Origin: Shinella sp. XGS7
GTDB lineage: Bacteria > Pseudomonadota > Gammaproteobacteria > Burkholderiales > Burkholderiaceae_C
Assembly (NCBI RefSeq): GCF_020535565.1
Contig: NZ_CP084758.1
Coordinates: 4,291,001-4,355,000, forward strand
Length of the DNA: 64,000 nt
Reading direction: 5' to 3'
This document shows positions 8,229 to 19,818 of the stretch, piece after piece. Numbering within the stretch: position 1 is the stretch's first letter; every line of letters begins with the position of its first letter. The position numbers were made by a program, and so were the translations under genes. The notes under the pieces are model-generated. The model did not search any database. It was not told the DNA's origin and was given only the letters and a program-made list of their open reading frames with translations.

Positions 8229-9821
8229 TCAGCGCCGCTCGCGCTCCGCAATCAGCACCGTGGGGAAGCTCACCGGCAGGGTCTGCGGATAGTCGCGGCT
8301 GAAGTGCAGGCCGCGGCTCTCGTGGCGCAGCAGGGCCGAGCGCACGATCAGCTCGGCGCAGTCCACCAGATTGCGCAGCTCCAGCAGGTCGCGGTTGACG
8401 CGGAAGTTGGCGTAGTAGTCCTCGATCTCGTCGCGCAGCAGATGGATGCGGTGCAGGGCCCGCTCCAGGCGCTTGGTGGTGCGCACGATGCCCACATAGT
8501 TCCACATCAGGAGGCGCAGCTCGTCCCAGTTGTGGGCGATCACCACCTGCTCGTCGGCGTCCTCCACCTGGCTCTCGTCCCAGGCCGGCAGGGGCGCGGG
8601 CGGCAGCTCGACCTGGCCCACGATATGGTCGGCGCAGGTCTGGCCCAGCACCACGCATTCCAGCAGGGAGTTGCTGGCCAGGCGGTTGGCGCCATGCAGG
8701 CCGGTATAGCCGGTCTCGCCCACGGCATAGAGGCCGGGCAGATCGGTCTGGCCGCGCAGATCGCTCACCACGCCGCCGCAGGTGAAATGCACGGCCGGCA
8801 CTACGGGAATAGGCTGGCGGGCGATGTCGATGCCCAGGCTCAGGCAGCGCGCATGGATGGTGGGGAAATGGGCCTTCAGGAAGGCCTCGCCCAGATGCGT
8901 GGCGTCCAGCCACACATGGTCCAGGCCATGCTTCTTCATCTCGAAGTCGATGGCGCGGGCCACGATATCGCGCGGCGCCAGCTCCATGCGCTCGTCGTGC
9001 GCGGCCATGAAGCGCGTGCCGTCGGGCAACTTGAGGTGACCGCCTTCGCCGCGCAGGGCCTCGGTGATCAGGAAGCTGCGCTCCTGCGGGTGGTAGAGAC
9101 AGGTCGGGTGGAACTGGATGAACTCCATATTCGCCACCCGGCAGCCCGCGCGCCAGGCCATGGCGATGCCGTCGCCGGTGGAGGTGTCGGGGTTGGTGGT
9201 GTAGCGGTAGACCTTGCCGGCGCCGCCGGTGGCCAGCACCACGGCACGCGCCGCCAGGGTCTCCACGCGCTGGGCGTCGATGTCCAGGGCGTAGATGCCG
9301 TAGCAGCGCGGCGACTCCAGGCGCTGCACATGGCGCGAGGTGATCAGGTCCAGGGCCATCCAGCGCTCGCGCAGCGAGATATTGGGATGCGCCTTGGCCG
9401 CGGCCAGCAGCTGGTCGTGGATGGCCTTGCCGGTGGCGTCCGCCGCGTGGGCGATGCGGCGCACCGCATGGCCGCCCTCGCGGGTCAGGTGCAGGCCGAG
9501 AGGCCCGTCATCGTCCGGCGTGAAGGGCACGCCCTGGCGCACCAGCCAGGCCACCGCAGCCGCGCTGCGCTCGGCGATGAAGCGGGCCGTGGCCTCGTCC
9601 ACCAGGCCGGCGCCGGCCTCCTGGGTGTCACGCACATGGCTGTCGATGCTGTCGTCGCTGCCCAGCACGCCCACGATGCCGCCCTGGGCCCAGGCGGTGG
9701 CCGCCTCGGTCAGGTCGCGCTTGGCCAGCACCACCACGGGCACCTGATCGGCCAGGTGCAGGGCCACGGTCAGGCCGGCCAGGCCGGCGCCAACAATCAC
9801 AACGGGAGCAGCAGACGTCAT
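8229..9821 (-). CDS. nadB: L-aspartate oxidase
   Basis: NadB oxidises L-aspartate to iminoaspartate with FAD, the first step of de novo NAD synthesis; the product is passed to NadA. The 530-residue protein starts with the Rossmann FAD motif [19 protein letters not shown] (about residues 6-24) and contains [23 protein letters not shown]-type and [15 protein letters not shown] segments. It also has the C-terminal [24 protein letters not shown] block typical of the fumarate reductase/aspartate oxidase family. I start it at ATG 9821 (MTSAAPVV) because residues further upstream do not belong to the family. It is convergent with the TonB receptor and separated from nadA by two unrelated genes. Confidence 0.96.
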   Translation of the reverse strand: MTSAAPVVIVGAGLAGLTVALHLADQVPVVVLAKRDLTEAATAWAQGGIVGVLGSDDSIDSHVRDTQEAGAGLVDEATARFIAERSAAAVAWLVRQGVPFTPDDDGPLGLHLTREGGHAVRRIAHAADATGKAIHDQLLAAAKAHPNISLRERWMALDLITSRHVQRLESPRCYGIYALDIDAQRVETLAARAVVLATGGAGKVYRYTTNPDTSTGDGIAMAWRAGCRVANMEFIQFHPTCLYHPQERSFLITEALRGEGGHLKLPDGTRFMAAHDERMELAPRDIVARAIDFEMKKHGLDHVWLDATHLGEAFLKAHFPTIHARCLSLGIDIARQPIPVVPAVHFTCGGVVSDLRGQTDLPGLYAVGETGYTGLHGANRLASNSLLECVVLGQTCADHIVGQVELPPAPLPAWDESQVEDADEQVVIAHNWDELRLLMWNYVGIVRTTKRLERALHRIHLLRDEIEDYYANFRVNRDLLELRNLVDCAELIVRSALLRHESRGLHFSRDYPQTLPVSFPTVLIAERERR

Positions 9822-9985
9822 CGAGAAGCCGCCCCGCCGAACCGGGTTCATGGGGGCGTCATGAATCAAGGTGGCCCATTCTAAGGAGGGCACCTGCCCT
9901 GGATGCTGGCCCGGTTCTCAGGCCGCTGCAGAAAGCTCGACAGTCTGCGAGATGAGTCCGGGATATCGTGCTCAAGGAGTGCAAG

Positions 9986-10810
9986 TCAAGCCTGAAGGCT
10001 ACGAGGGCGTCGAATGAGGAGGACCAAAAGCCCCGAGAGCCAAAGCGCAGCAGCCTCCGGCTCAGGAACGGCAGAGACCGGCGCGCCGCGGAGCACAGCC
10101 TCAATCGGCCTCCCGCTCGCCATCCAGGCCGGAGTCTGTGGCATCAGCTCGGCCTGAAAGTAGTCGTAGTAGTGCGACGCTGGCATGCCGACCGGCCAAT
10201 CGCTGGGCAGCACCAGGTGCTTGTGCAAAGATGCCAGGGGACTGATGTCGAAGCGCCAAGACCACGAGGTGTAGCGCAGGTCCAGCGCGGCATCGCGCAG
10301 ATAGCCGCTGAAGCTACCGCTGAGCAGCAGAGGTGCTGGAGGTAGAGGCTGGATAACAGCGCAGTAGCACAAACCTGTCAGCCCATCGGCTGGTTCGAAG
10401 CCCGCTGGTCCCTGCTCCTGGACCGCTGCCGCCTGCCGAAGGTGCAAACGCCCATCGCTAATCACTCCCGCCGCCCGGTCATAGCGCCAGAGCGAACCGG
10501 CAGGTGCATCAATCTCAACGCCGGAACTGTGCTGCAAGTCCACTGTATCCAGGCTGAGCGCCTGAACGCCGTCGGGCGACGGGGGATTCAGCGTGTACGC
10601 CAATGTTCCAGAGAGTTGGTACCTGACTCGGTCAAACACCGGAGTCCATCCGACGACCGCGGAGCCCTCTTGCTCACGTACAGACCACTGCCATCGCGCG
10701 GTCTCCATCTCGACGTAGCTCTGCGCAGGATTCAACGCAAACGTCGCAGCGGAGCAAGGCAAGCTGCTAACAAAAATGCTGCAGAGGATTAAGGGAGCTA
10801 AGGGCTTCAT
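9986..10810 (-). CDS. PEP-CTERM sorting-domain protein, lower GC
   Basis: A 274-residue exported protein. ATG 10810 starts a clear signal peptide (KPLAPLILCSIFVSSLPCSA). The C-terminus has the PEP-CTERM sorting signal: VPEPEAAALWLSGLLVLLIRRPRS, that is, a Val-Pro-Glu-Pro motif, a hydrophobic stretch and a basic cluster. Such proteins are processed by exosortase/EpsH and usually end up at the cell surface or in the exopolysaccharide matrix; no exosortase gene is in the window. The middle of the protein has no recognisable domain. The gene is visibly less GC-rich and uses more varied codons than its neighbours, and it lies beside a gene-poor stretch, suggesting later acquisition. Confidence 0.8.
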   Translation of the reverse strand: MKPLAPLILCSIFVSSLPCSAATFALNPAQSYVEMETARWQWSVREQEGSAVVGWTPVFDRVRYQLSGTLAYTLNPPSPDGVQALSLDTVDLQHSSGVEIDAPAGSLWRYDRAAGVISDGRLHLRQAAAVQEQGPAGFEPADGLTGLCYCAVIQPLPPAPLLLSGSFSGYLRDAALDLRYTSWSWRFDISPLASLHKHLVLPSDWPVGMPASHYYDYFQAELMPQTPAWMASGRPIEAVLRGAPVSAVPEPEAAALWLSGLLVLLIRRPRSLQA

Positions 10811-11537
10811 CAGCGGCTCTCCGGCAAACCGTCCGGCAACAGCCAGACACGCGGACAGTTGAGCGCGAGCGCGTGAAATCTTCACGGCACCCCGAATAGC
10901 CCGATCGCGTCAGCGCGATACATCGGCATCACGAAGCACTGACACAACTCAAGCTGCCACAGCCCGGCTCCACCAAGGCCACGCTCCGGTTGGTGCACTT
11001 GCTAATGGAGGTCACTGCCTGATGCGAAGCGCCCGCATGCCGCTGGGTGCAATGCGAAAGGTGCAGCGTACCAGCCCGATTTCGCCGGTGACCAGGGCGG
11101 TGCCGCCGGCCGATGTGGTACAGACAGTCCGTCACGATCTCAGACCCCAGCGCGCCGGTTGCTACGCGCGCTTGGTCCGTTGCATCGCCCGATTCAGCAG
11201 CTGGGCGACGGCAGTGCCCAATTCCGAAGCCCCGCTACCGAACGGCCGGCAGGAGGCGAGGCGAATCAGCGCCTCGGCGTCTTGCGGGATCACGAGTTTC
11301 AGCTTTTCTCGCCCCCTTCGCACCGGGGATTCGATGGAATAAGACTTGATGACAGCCCAAACACAACTTGGCTGGCCCACCAAGAATTCAGCGATGCCCT
11401 GGGCCCCGTCAAACAGCGCCGTCGTGCTCGCGGCTATGTCCGTGGCGAAGCCATCAAGTACCCTGATGGACGCCCCCACCTCCGGCCAGGGACAGGGGTC
11501 GGTCCGCGCCCAACATGAGCGCAGATCCGCCGGGACT
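10811..11537. other. Gene-poor, lower-GC stretch
   Basis: About 730 bp between the PEP-CTERM gene and clpB with no convincing gene. Short frames exist on both strands but none has a ribosome site plus a recognisable protein. The base composition is visibly lower in GC than the flanks. I saw no terminal inverted repeats, transposase remnants or target-site duplications by eye. It may be degraded foreign DNA. Confidence 0.5.
11162..11479 (-). CDS. Possible small hypothetical protein
   Basis: A frame of 105 codons opening with GTG in the gene-poor stretch. Its second half (GREKLKLVIPQDAEALIRLA, then ELGTAVAQLLNRAMQ) reads like a real helical protein and the frame is not the mirror of any other gene here. 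The first half is less convincing, and the true start may lie further in. No ribosome site is obvious. I do not recognise a family; it could be a remnant of a mobile-element gene. Confidence 0.25.
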   Translation of the reverse strand: MGASIRVLDGFATDIAASTTALFDGAQGIAEFLVGQPSCVWAVIKSYSIESPVRRGREKLKLVIPQDAEALIRLASCRPFGSGASELGTAVAQLLNRAMQRTKRA

Positions 11538-14135
<2,598 letters not shown>

Positions 14136-14160
14136 GGGATGAAATCCTCCGTTGGCGAGC

Positions 14161-14188
14161 AAGTGGGACCCTGCGCCGGGATTTCAAG
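14161..14188 (-). promoter_or_regulatory. Sigma-32-type heat-shock promoter for clpB
   Basis: Reading towards clpB, CTTGAAA (14188-14182) is followed after 14 bases by CCCACTT (14167-14161). This fits the RpoH consensus CTTGAAA-N11-16-CCCCATNT. The element lies about 26 bp before the clpB ATG, as expected for a heat-shock chaperone. Confidence 0.65.
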
Positions 14189-14201
14189 CCCGGGAGTCGC
14201 C

Positions 14202-14585
14202 TCAGGGCTTGAGCAGGATCAAACGCATCACGGCCATTCCCAGCGCCGCCGCCGCCAGCGAGCCCAGCACATGCGCTGCGCTGTGCGCCAGCGCCCAGCC
14301 GAACTGGCCGCGCTGCAGGAGGGCGAGAGACTCACCCGAAAAAGCCGAGAAGGTGGTGAGCCCGCCCAGAAAGCCGGTCACCAGCAGCAGCTTGAGCAGC
14401 TCATTGGGCTGGCGGCCGAAATACTCCAGGGCCATGCCGATCAGCAGCCCGCCCACCAGGTTCACCAGCAGGGTGCCCAGGGGAAAGCCGGCCCAGCGGG
14501 CATTGAGCCAGACCCCGGTCTGCCAGCGAAGCAGGGCGCCAGCGGCGGCGCCCAGGCTCACGGCCAGTGCAGCGGCGGCACTCAT
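14202..14585 (-). CDS. crcB: Fluoride channel/exporter CrcB (Fluc)
   Basis: A 127-residue membrane protein with four hydrophobic helices, the usual size for CrcB/Fluc dimeric fluoride channels, which relieve cytoplasmic fluoride toxicity. Conserved family features are GALLRWQTG near residue 16, PLGTLLVNLVGGLLIG near 36-51 and the signature GFLGGLTTFSAFSGE near 71-85, which lines the fluoride pore. The start overlaps the moaE stop by four bases (ATGA), so the two are probably translationally coupled. I looked for a fluoride riboswitch ahead of the pair and saw no convincing one. Confidence 0.93.
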   Translation of the reverse strand: MSAAAALAVSLGAAAGALLRWQTGVWLNARWAGFPLGTLLVNLVGGLLIGMALEYFGRQPNELLKLLLVTGFLGGLTTFSAFSGESLALLQRGQFGWALAHSAAHVLGSLAAAALGMAVMRLILLKP

Positions 14586-15067
14586 GCGGCGGCATTGGCC
14601 GAGCTGATGCCCCAGCGCGCCAGGGCCGCATCGTCGCTCTCGCGGGCATCCACCCAGCGGGCGCCCTCGGCCGTGTGCTCCTTCTTCCAGAAAGGCGCCT
14701 GGGTCTTGAGATAGTCCATCAGGAACTCGCAGGCCTCAAAGGCCTGGCCGCGGTGGCGGCTGGCCACCAGCACCAGCACGATCTGGGCGCCGGGCGCCAG
14801 CGGCCCCACGCGGTGGATCACCCGCGCGGCGCGGATCTCGAAACGGCGGAAAGCCTCGTCCACCATGGCCTCGATGGCCGCCTCGGTCATGCCGGGGTAA
14901 TGCTCCAGCTCCATGCAGCTCAGGCTGCCGCCGCCGTCACGCACCGTGCCCACAAAGCTGACCACGGCGCCCACCTCTCCATCGCTGCCGCGCAGGCGGG
15001 CGGTCTCGGTGCTGAGGTCGAAATCTTGGGTCTGGATGGCCACGCGGGCCGTGCTGTCGGCAGGCAT
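14582..15067 (-). CDS. moaE: Molybdopterin synthase catalytic subunit
   Basis: MoaE, with MoaD thiocarboxylate, inserts sulfur into precursor Z to make molybdopterin. The 161-residue protein shows GAVVSFVGTVRD near residue 34, LELEHYPGM-like MELEHYPGMTEAAIEAM near 52, HRVGPLAPGAQIVLVLVASRHRGQAF near 85, and the active-site region KTQAPFWKKEHTAEGARWVDA near 120-140 with the catalytic lysines. It is the first gene of moaE-crcB. moaD and moaA are not in the window. The product feeds the Mo cofactor needed by the formate dehydrogenase further along. Confidence 0.95.
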   Translation of the reverse strand: MPADSTARVAIQTQDFDLSTETARLRGSDGEVGAVVSFVGTVRDGGGSLSCMELEHYPGMTEAAIEAMVDEAFRRFEIRAARVIHRVGPLAPGAQIVLVLVASRHRGQAFEACEFLMDYLKTQAPFWKKEHTAEGARWVDARESDDAALARWGISSANAAA

Positions 15068-15222
15068 GCCGGGATTGTGGCATCGCCGGCCCCGGACTTC
15101 CGGGCGGGGCCGGAGCGTGCGTTTGTTGGCATCTGGCGACCGCTGTGCGGGTCCACCCCGGGCTGCGGGGCCCCACGCTAGTTGTTACATTTTGATGTAT
15201 TGAGGGACGGAACAAGAACACG

Positions 15223-16776
15223 ATGACGGCCGAACAGCAGGAGCGGCAGGGCGCGCCCGGGAGCGCGCTGACACGAGACCCCGGCATCGAGACGGTGCTG
15301 GAGCAGGGTCGCCGCGACCTCAGCGGCGCCCGCTACCGCGAGGCCTACGACCTCTTCATGCAGGCCAGCCAGCGCGCCCACGATGCCGGCGCCCTGGCCA
15401 GCGAGGCCCGCGCCCTGGCCCTGCTGGCCTATGCCGCCGCCACCCTGGGTCACAGCGAGGAAGCCATCGAGACCGCCATGCTGGCCGCCCAGCTGGCGCG
15501 CGCCTGCCCCGGGGACCTGACGCTGGAGGTGCAGGTGGGCAACTACCTGGGCATCGCCCTGCTCTGGAACGGCAGCCACGAGGGCGCCGAGGCCGTGCTG
15601 GCCCAGACCTATGAGCTGGCCAAGAACGACGGCCGGGCCGGCCTGTTCTGGCATCCGCAGATCAACCGCGGGCTCAACGAGGCCTACAAGCGCTTCTCCC
15701 TGCGCCATATGAACCGCGAGGCGCCGTCGGCGCGGCGCCTGCTGACCCTGCTGGACACCCTGGAGGCCCATGCCGCCACGCGGGGCCCGGGCAGCCGCAG
15801 CGATGCCTCTGCGCCTCTGATGGCCGACGGCCTGGGCACCTGGCTGCGCGGACTGGCCGGCGCCTGGGGCGGCGAACTGGCCGCCGCCCGTGAGCATGAG
15901 CAGACCCTGCTGGCCGTCTGCCGCGCCCGCGCCGAGGTGCCCCTGCTCACCGCCATGGCCCACTGGCTGCGCGCCGAGCTGGCCCTGGCCGGCGGCCGGC
16001 CCGAAGAAGCCCTGCTGGCCGCGCGCAAGCTGGGCCAGCTCAGCGGCGCCATCCAGCACCAGCCCCTGCAGCGCGTGGCCCTGCTGCTGCAGGCCGATCT
16101 GCACGAGCAGGGCGGCCGCCCCGACGCCGCCCTGGACTGCCTGCGCCAGCACCAGCTGCGCGAACACCAGCTGCGCCAGGTCAGCATGCACCACCGCCGC
16201 AATGTGGCGGCCCTGCGCTTCGAGCTGCGCCAGCACAAGCAGGAGGTGCAGCACCTCAAGCACAGCACCGAGCTGCTGCAGCGCCTCTCGATGGAGGATG
16301 CGCTCACCGGCCTGGCCAATCGCCGCGGCCTGGAGCGCCTGCTGGGTCAGGCCCTGGCCTCGCGCCTGGCCCATGAGCCGCTCTTCGTGGCCGTGGTGGA
16401 TGTGGACCAGTTCAAGGCCGTGAACGACCGCCACTCGCACCAGATCGGCGACCAGGTGCTCAAGGCCCTGGCCAGCCTTTTCCAGCAACTGCTGCGCGCG
16501 GGCGATATCGCCGGCCGCTGGGGCGGGGACGAGTTCGTGCTGGGCTTTCGCGCCGCCGACGAGCCCCAGGCCCAGGGCGTGGTGGAGCGCCTGCGCCGCG
16601 CGGTGCAGCTGCACCCCTGGCATGCACTGGCGCCGGGCCTGTGCGTCAGCGTGAGCCTGGGTCTGACCCAGGCCCGCCCCGAGGACGATCTGCAGTCCCT
16701 GCTGTTGCGCAGCGACCTCGGCATGTACGCCCACAAGCGCCGCCAGGCCCCGCCGCCCGCGCCCCAGCCGCTATAG
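15223..16776 (+). CDS. Diguanylate cyclase with N-terminal helical-repeat region
   Basis: A 517-residue soluble protein that should make cyclic di-GMP from two GTP. Residues about 20-330 are alanine-rich paired helices of TPR type, a likely protein-interaction sensor, followed by a short coiled linker (ELRQHKQEVQHLKHS). The GGDEF domain starts at DALTGLANRRGLERLL and contains an intact GGDEF active site. An RAGD sits five residues before it, matching the RxxD inhibitory I-site, so product feedback is expected. No membrane segment is visible. The input signal is unknown. It is transcribed alone. Confidence 0.9.
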   Translation: MTAEQQERQGAPGSALTRDPGIETVLEQGRRDLSGARYREAYDLFMQASQRAHDAGALASEARALALLAYAAATLGHSEEAIETAMLAAQLARACPGDLTLEVQVGNYLGIALLWNGSHEGAEAVLAQTYELAKNDGRAGLFWHPQINRGLNEAYKRFSLRHMNREAPSARRLLTLLDTLEAHAATRGPGSRSDASAPLMADGLGTWLRGLAGAWGGELAAAREHEQTLLAVCRARAEVPLLTAMAHWLRAELALAGGRPEEALLAARKLGQLSGAIQHQPLQRVALLLQADLHEQGGRPDAALDCLRQHQLREHQLRQVSMHHRRNVAALRFELRQHKQEVQHLKHSTELLQRLSMEDALTGLANRRGLERLLGQALASRLAHEPLFVAVVDVDQFKAVNDRHSHQIGDQVLKALASLFQQLLRAGDIAGRWGGDEFVLGFRAADEPQAQGVVERLRRAVQLHPWHALAPGLCVSVSLGLTQARPEDDLQSLLLRSDLGMYAHKRRQAPPPAPQPL

Positions 16777-16970
16777 TCGGTTCATGCCTCGCGCTTCGCT
16801 GAGCCTCAGCAAGAAACCCTCGAAAAAGCAGCCGCTCGTCTGACCGGCGCTGCTGCCGTGCTCGGATGAGCCGGCAGCCCCAGGCCCCGAGGCGCACTGC
16901 CCCGACACGGCCCCCCTTCCGACTCTTCGCCGCGCACGGTTGTCCTGGTCAACACCCACAGGAGAACCCC

Positions 16971-17921
16971 GTGTCCCTTGCCTACTCGCAGTCAACGTCC
17001 ACCGCCGGCGCCGATCGCCATGCCGCCTATCGCGGCCTCTGGATCCCGCTGGTCACCCCCTTCCGGCACGAGGACATAGACCACAAGGCCCTGCAGCGCC
17101 TGGTGCAGCATCTGGGCGCCTGCGGCGTGCGCGGTTTCGTGGCCTGCGGCAGCACCGGCGAGGCGGCCCTGATGGAGCCCCATGAGCAGGACGCCCTGCT
17201 GGCCACCGTCTGCGAGGCCGCGGCGGGGCTGCCGGTGATGGTGGGCGTCTCGGGCATGCGGCCCGGCGCTGTGGTCGCCCGCATGCAGACCCTCGCCAAG
17301 CAGTTCCCGGTGCATGCCTTCCTGCTGCCGCCGCCCAGCTATATCCGGCCCTCCCAGACCGGGCTGCTGCACTTCTTCGAGGCGATTGCCGACCAGGCGC
17401 CCGCGCCCCTGGTGCTCTACGACATTCCCTACCGCACCGGCGTGAAGATCGAGCTGCCCACCCTGCTGCAGCTGGCGGCGCATCCGCGCATCCAGGCCTT
17501 GAAGGACTGCGGCGGCCAGCTGAGCGCCACCCAGGCCCTGATCCAGGACGGCCGCCTGGCCGTGCTGGCGGGCGAGGACCATGCGGTGTTCAGCACCCTG
17601 GCCCTGGGCGGCGCGGGCGCGATCGCTGCCAGCGCCCATCTGCTCACCCCCGCCTATGTGGCCCTGGTGCAGGCCCTGGCCGACGATCGCATCGAGCCCG
17701 CGCGCGCGCTCTGGCAGCGCCTGGCCCGCTTGATCGGACTGTGCTTTGCCGAGAGCAATCCCGCCCCGCTCAAGGCCCTGCTGGCCCAGCAGGGCTGGCT
17801 GCACAACGAGCTGCGGGCGCCGCTGCAGCCGGCCACGCCGGGCCTGCTGGCCTCGCTGCTGGAGGCCGAGGCGCAGGCGCGCGAGCAGTTGGGCGAGCTG
17901 GGCACGGCGCTGACGAGCTAG
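16971..17921 (+). CDS. DapA-family aldolase (dihydrodipicolinate synthase/N-acetylneuraminate lyase type)
   Basis: A 316-residue class I aldolase of the DapA/NAL superfamily. It contains WIPLVTPF near the start, the GSTGEAALM loop near residue 60, YDIPYRTG near 150 with the catalytic tyrosine, and ALKDCGG near 180 with the Schiff-base lysine. Members make dihydrodipicolinate for lysine synthesis or cleave keto acids. This one may be the housekeeping dapA or a paralogue; the next gene, a binding protein, does not settle it. The start is GTG 16971, supported by AGGAGA seven bases upstream. About 195 bp upstream has no gene I can support. Confidence 0.85.
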   Translation: MSLAYSQSTSTAGADRHAAYRGLWIPLVTPFRHEDIDHKALQRLVQHLGACGVRGFVACGSTGEAALMEPHEQDALLATVCEAAAGLPVMVGVSGMRPGAVVARMQTLAKQFPVHAFLLPPPSYIRPSQTGLLHFFEAIADQAPAPLVLYDIPYRTGVKIELPTLLQLAAHPRIQALKDCGGQLSATQALIQDGRLAVLAGEDHAVFSTLALGGAGAIAASAHLLTPAYVALVQALADDRIEPARALWQRLARLIGLCFAESNPAPLKALLAQQGWLHNELRAPLQPATPGLLASLLEAEAQAREQLGELGTALTS

Positions 17922-17940
17922 GGCGGACAATGCGGGTCCG

Positions 17941-19068
17941 ATGACCACGCGCTCCGCCTACCTACGACGCCGCCGCCTGATCGAGCTGCTGGCGCTCACT
18001 GCCACCGGCCTGCCCGGTTCCGCGCGCGCCGCGCCCGCCGCTGCGGCCGAATGGCGCATCGGCAGCTCGGCGGCACTGAGCGGCCCGGCCGCCCAGCTGG
18101 GCATGCGCTACCACGCCGGCATCCGGGCCCAGCTGGCGCTGGTCAACCAGCAGGGCGGCATCCAGGGCCACAAGCTGGTGCTGGACCTGCGAGATGACGG
18201 CTACGAGCCCGAACGCGCCGAGCTCAACACCCGCCAGCTGGTGGAGGATCCACGGGTGCTCCTGCTCTTCGGCTATGTGGGCACGCCCACCAGCCGCGTG
18301 GCCCTGCCCTATCTGAAGCGTCATGGCATCGCTTTTCTGGGCGCCTACACCGGCGCCGGCATGCTGTACGAGCCCCGGCCGGAGCATGTCTTCCCCGTGC
18401 GCGCCAGCTACGAGGACGAGTCCCTGGCCCTGGTCAAGACCATGCAGCGCGACGGCGTGAAGCGTTTCAATGTGCTGCTGCAGGCCGATCCCTTCGGGCG
18501 CGCCGGCCTGGAAGCCATCCGGGTGGCGGCGGGGCAGCAGCGGCTGGAGCTGCAGGCCTCGTCCACCGTGCGCCGCAACTCCACCCAAGTCACGGAAGCG
18601 CTGGACGCCCTGATAGCCCGCGATCCGGCCGATGCCGTCTTCATGATCAGCAGCTATGCCAGCTGCGCGGCCTTCATCCGTCAGGCGCGCCAGCGCGGCT
18701 ACCAGGGGCGCTTCTACCTGCTGTCCTTCGCGGGCCTGGAGCCGCTGCAGCAAGCCCTGCAGGGCGATATGCGCAAGGTCCGCATGGCTCAGGTGGTGCC
18801 CAGCCCGCATGACGCCAGCCTGCCCCTCACCGCCGCCTACCAGAGGGCCATGCTCGCCCAGGGCGACCGGCAGTTCGACTCCATCAGCTTCGAGGGCTAT
18901 ATCGCGGCCCGCGTGCTCTGCGAAGCGCTGCGCCGGGCCCGGCTCCCCATGAGCCGCGAAGGGCTGCAGCAGGCGCTGGAAGCCCTGGGCACGCTGGACC
19001 TCGGTGGCCTGCGCCTGCACTACGGGGCGGGTTCGCAGCGCGGCAGCGCGCTGGTGCTGGTGCGCTGA
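17941..19068 (+). CDS. Periplasmic ligand-binding protein, Leu/Ile/Val-BP-like
   Basis: A 375-residue type I periplasmic binding protein (receptor ligand-binding family). An arginine-rich N-terminus (RRRRLIELL) precedes a hydrophobic stretch, suggesting a secretion signal with possible Tat character. The mature part begins [18 protein letters not shown], typical of branched-chain amino acid receptors, followed by INQQGGI-like VNQQGGIQGHKLVL and YDDGYEP. No permease or ATPase genes adjoin it, so it may serve a remote ABC system or a signalling protein. It follows the DapA-like gene by 19 bp and may be cotranscribed with it. Confidence 0.85.
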   Translation: MTTRSAYLRRRRLIELLALTATGLPGSARAAPAAAAEWRIGSSAALSGPAAQLGMRYHAGIRAQLALVNQQGGIQGHKLVLDLRDDGYEPERAELNTRQLVEDPRVLLLFGYVGTPTSRVALPYLKRHGIAFLGAYTGAGMLYEPRPEHVFPVRASYEDESLALVKTMQRDGVKRFNVLLQADPFGRAGLEAIRVAAGQQRLELQASSTVRRNSTQVTEALDALIARDPADAVFMISSYASCAAFIRQARQRGYQGRFYLLSFAGLEPLQQALQGDMRKVRMAQVVPSPHDASLPLTAAYQRAMLAQGDRQFDSISFEGYIAARVLCEALRRARLPMSREGLQQALEALGTLDLGGLRLHYGAGSQRGSALVLVR

Positions 19069-19086
19069 ACCCGCGCGGGGCCGACC

Positions 19087-19818
19087 TCAGACGCCGGCCT
19101 GCAGCTCAAACTCCAGCAGCACCTCGTCCTGCACCGCCAGCAGGCCGCCCGGCAGGGCAAAGGGCTGCAGGCCCAGCGCGCTGTGACGCAGCACCAGGGC
19201 GCCGGCCAGGCGGGGCGCCCCCGGCTCGCCGCTCAGGCGCAAGGCCACATCGGACTCGTGCTGGTGTTCCCCGCGCTGCCAGCGCACCCGGGCCGCCAGG
19301 CGCGGCGGCTCGCCGCGCAGGGCCAACAGGTCCAGGCGCAGCACGGGGTGGCGCTGCGCATCCACACCGCGCGGGCCCAGCAGATTGGCCCGGGTGGCGG
19401 CCACGGCCGCCGCGTCCAGCGGGCTGGCAAAGGCGGAGCCGGCGGCCGCGCGCTCGGCGGGGGCGTCCAGCTCGATGTCTTCCCAGCGCAGGCGCAGCGC
19501 AGCACGAGCCGCGGCCAGGGCGCCCGGGCCCTCGATCAGGTCCGGCCACCACAGCCAGCCCTCGAAGCGCGGCACGGCGATCACATGGTTGTGACCCAGG
19601 CGGGCCAGACTGCCCGCGCGGAACACATAGACCCGCAGCCGCGAGCGCTCGGGCTGCAGGCGCAGCAGGCGGCCCGCGCCACGGGGCGCCTGCTCGACGA
19701 ACTCGGGTGGCCAGGGCGGGCTCGCCTCGAGCTCGGCGCCCGCCGTCGGCTCCGGCGCGCTGGCGCAGCCGGCCAGGGCCGCGCCCAGGGCCAGCAGGCA
19801 ATGGCGGCGCGCGATCAT
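19087..19818 (-). CDS. YceI-family lipoprotein
   Basis: A 243-residue protein with a lipobox (LAGCAS, Cys18), so probably anchored in the membrane from the periplasmic side. The body resembles the YceI lipocalin-like family, which binds isoprenoid-type lipids: SRLRVYVFRAGSLARLGHNHVI near residues 58-80 and a beta-rich C-terminus ending EVLLEFELQA. Its start overlaps the stop of the Crp-family regulator by four bases, so the two form an operon. The biological ligand is unknown. Confidence 0.75.
   Translation of the reverse strand: MIARRHCLLALGAALAGCASAPEPTAGAELEASPPWPPEFVEQAPRGAGRLLRLQPERSRLRVYVFRAGSLARLGHNHVIAVPRFEGWLWWPDLIEGPGALAAARAALRLRWEDIELDAPAERAAAGSAFASPLDAAAVAATRANLLGPRGVDAQRHPVLRLDLLALRGEPPRLAARVRWQRGEHQHESDVALRLSGEPGAPRLAGALVLRHSALGLQPFALPGGLLAVQDEVLLEFELQAGV

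Noticed and set aside
10929-11135. Short frames on both strands in the gene-poor stretch
   Set aside because: No ribosome site, no recognisable motif, and competing frames on both strands look equally plausible.
14136-15222. Possible fluoride riboswitch for crcB
   Set aside because: crcB starts inside the end of moaE, and I could not find a convincing pseudoknot pattern ahead of either gene by eye.
16785-16844. Small frame of 19 codons (MPRASLSLSKKPSKKQPLV) before the DapA-family gene
   Set aside because: No ribosome site and no family; too short to support.
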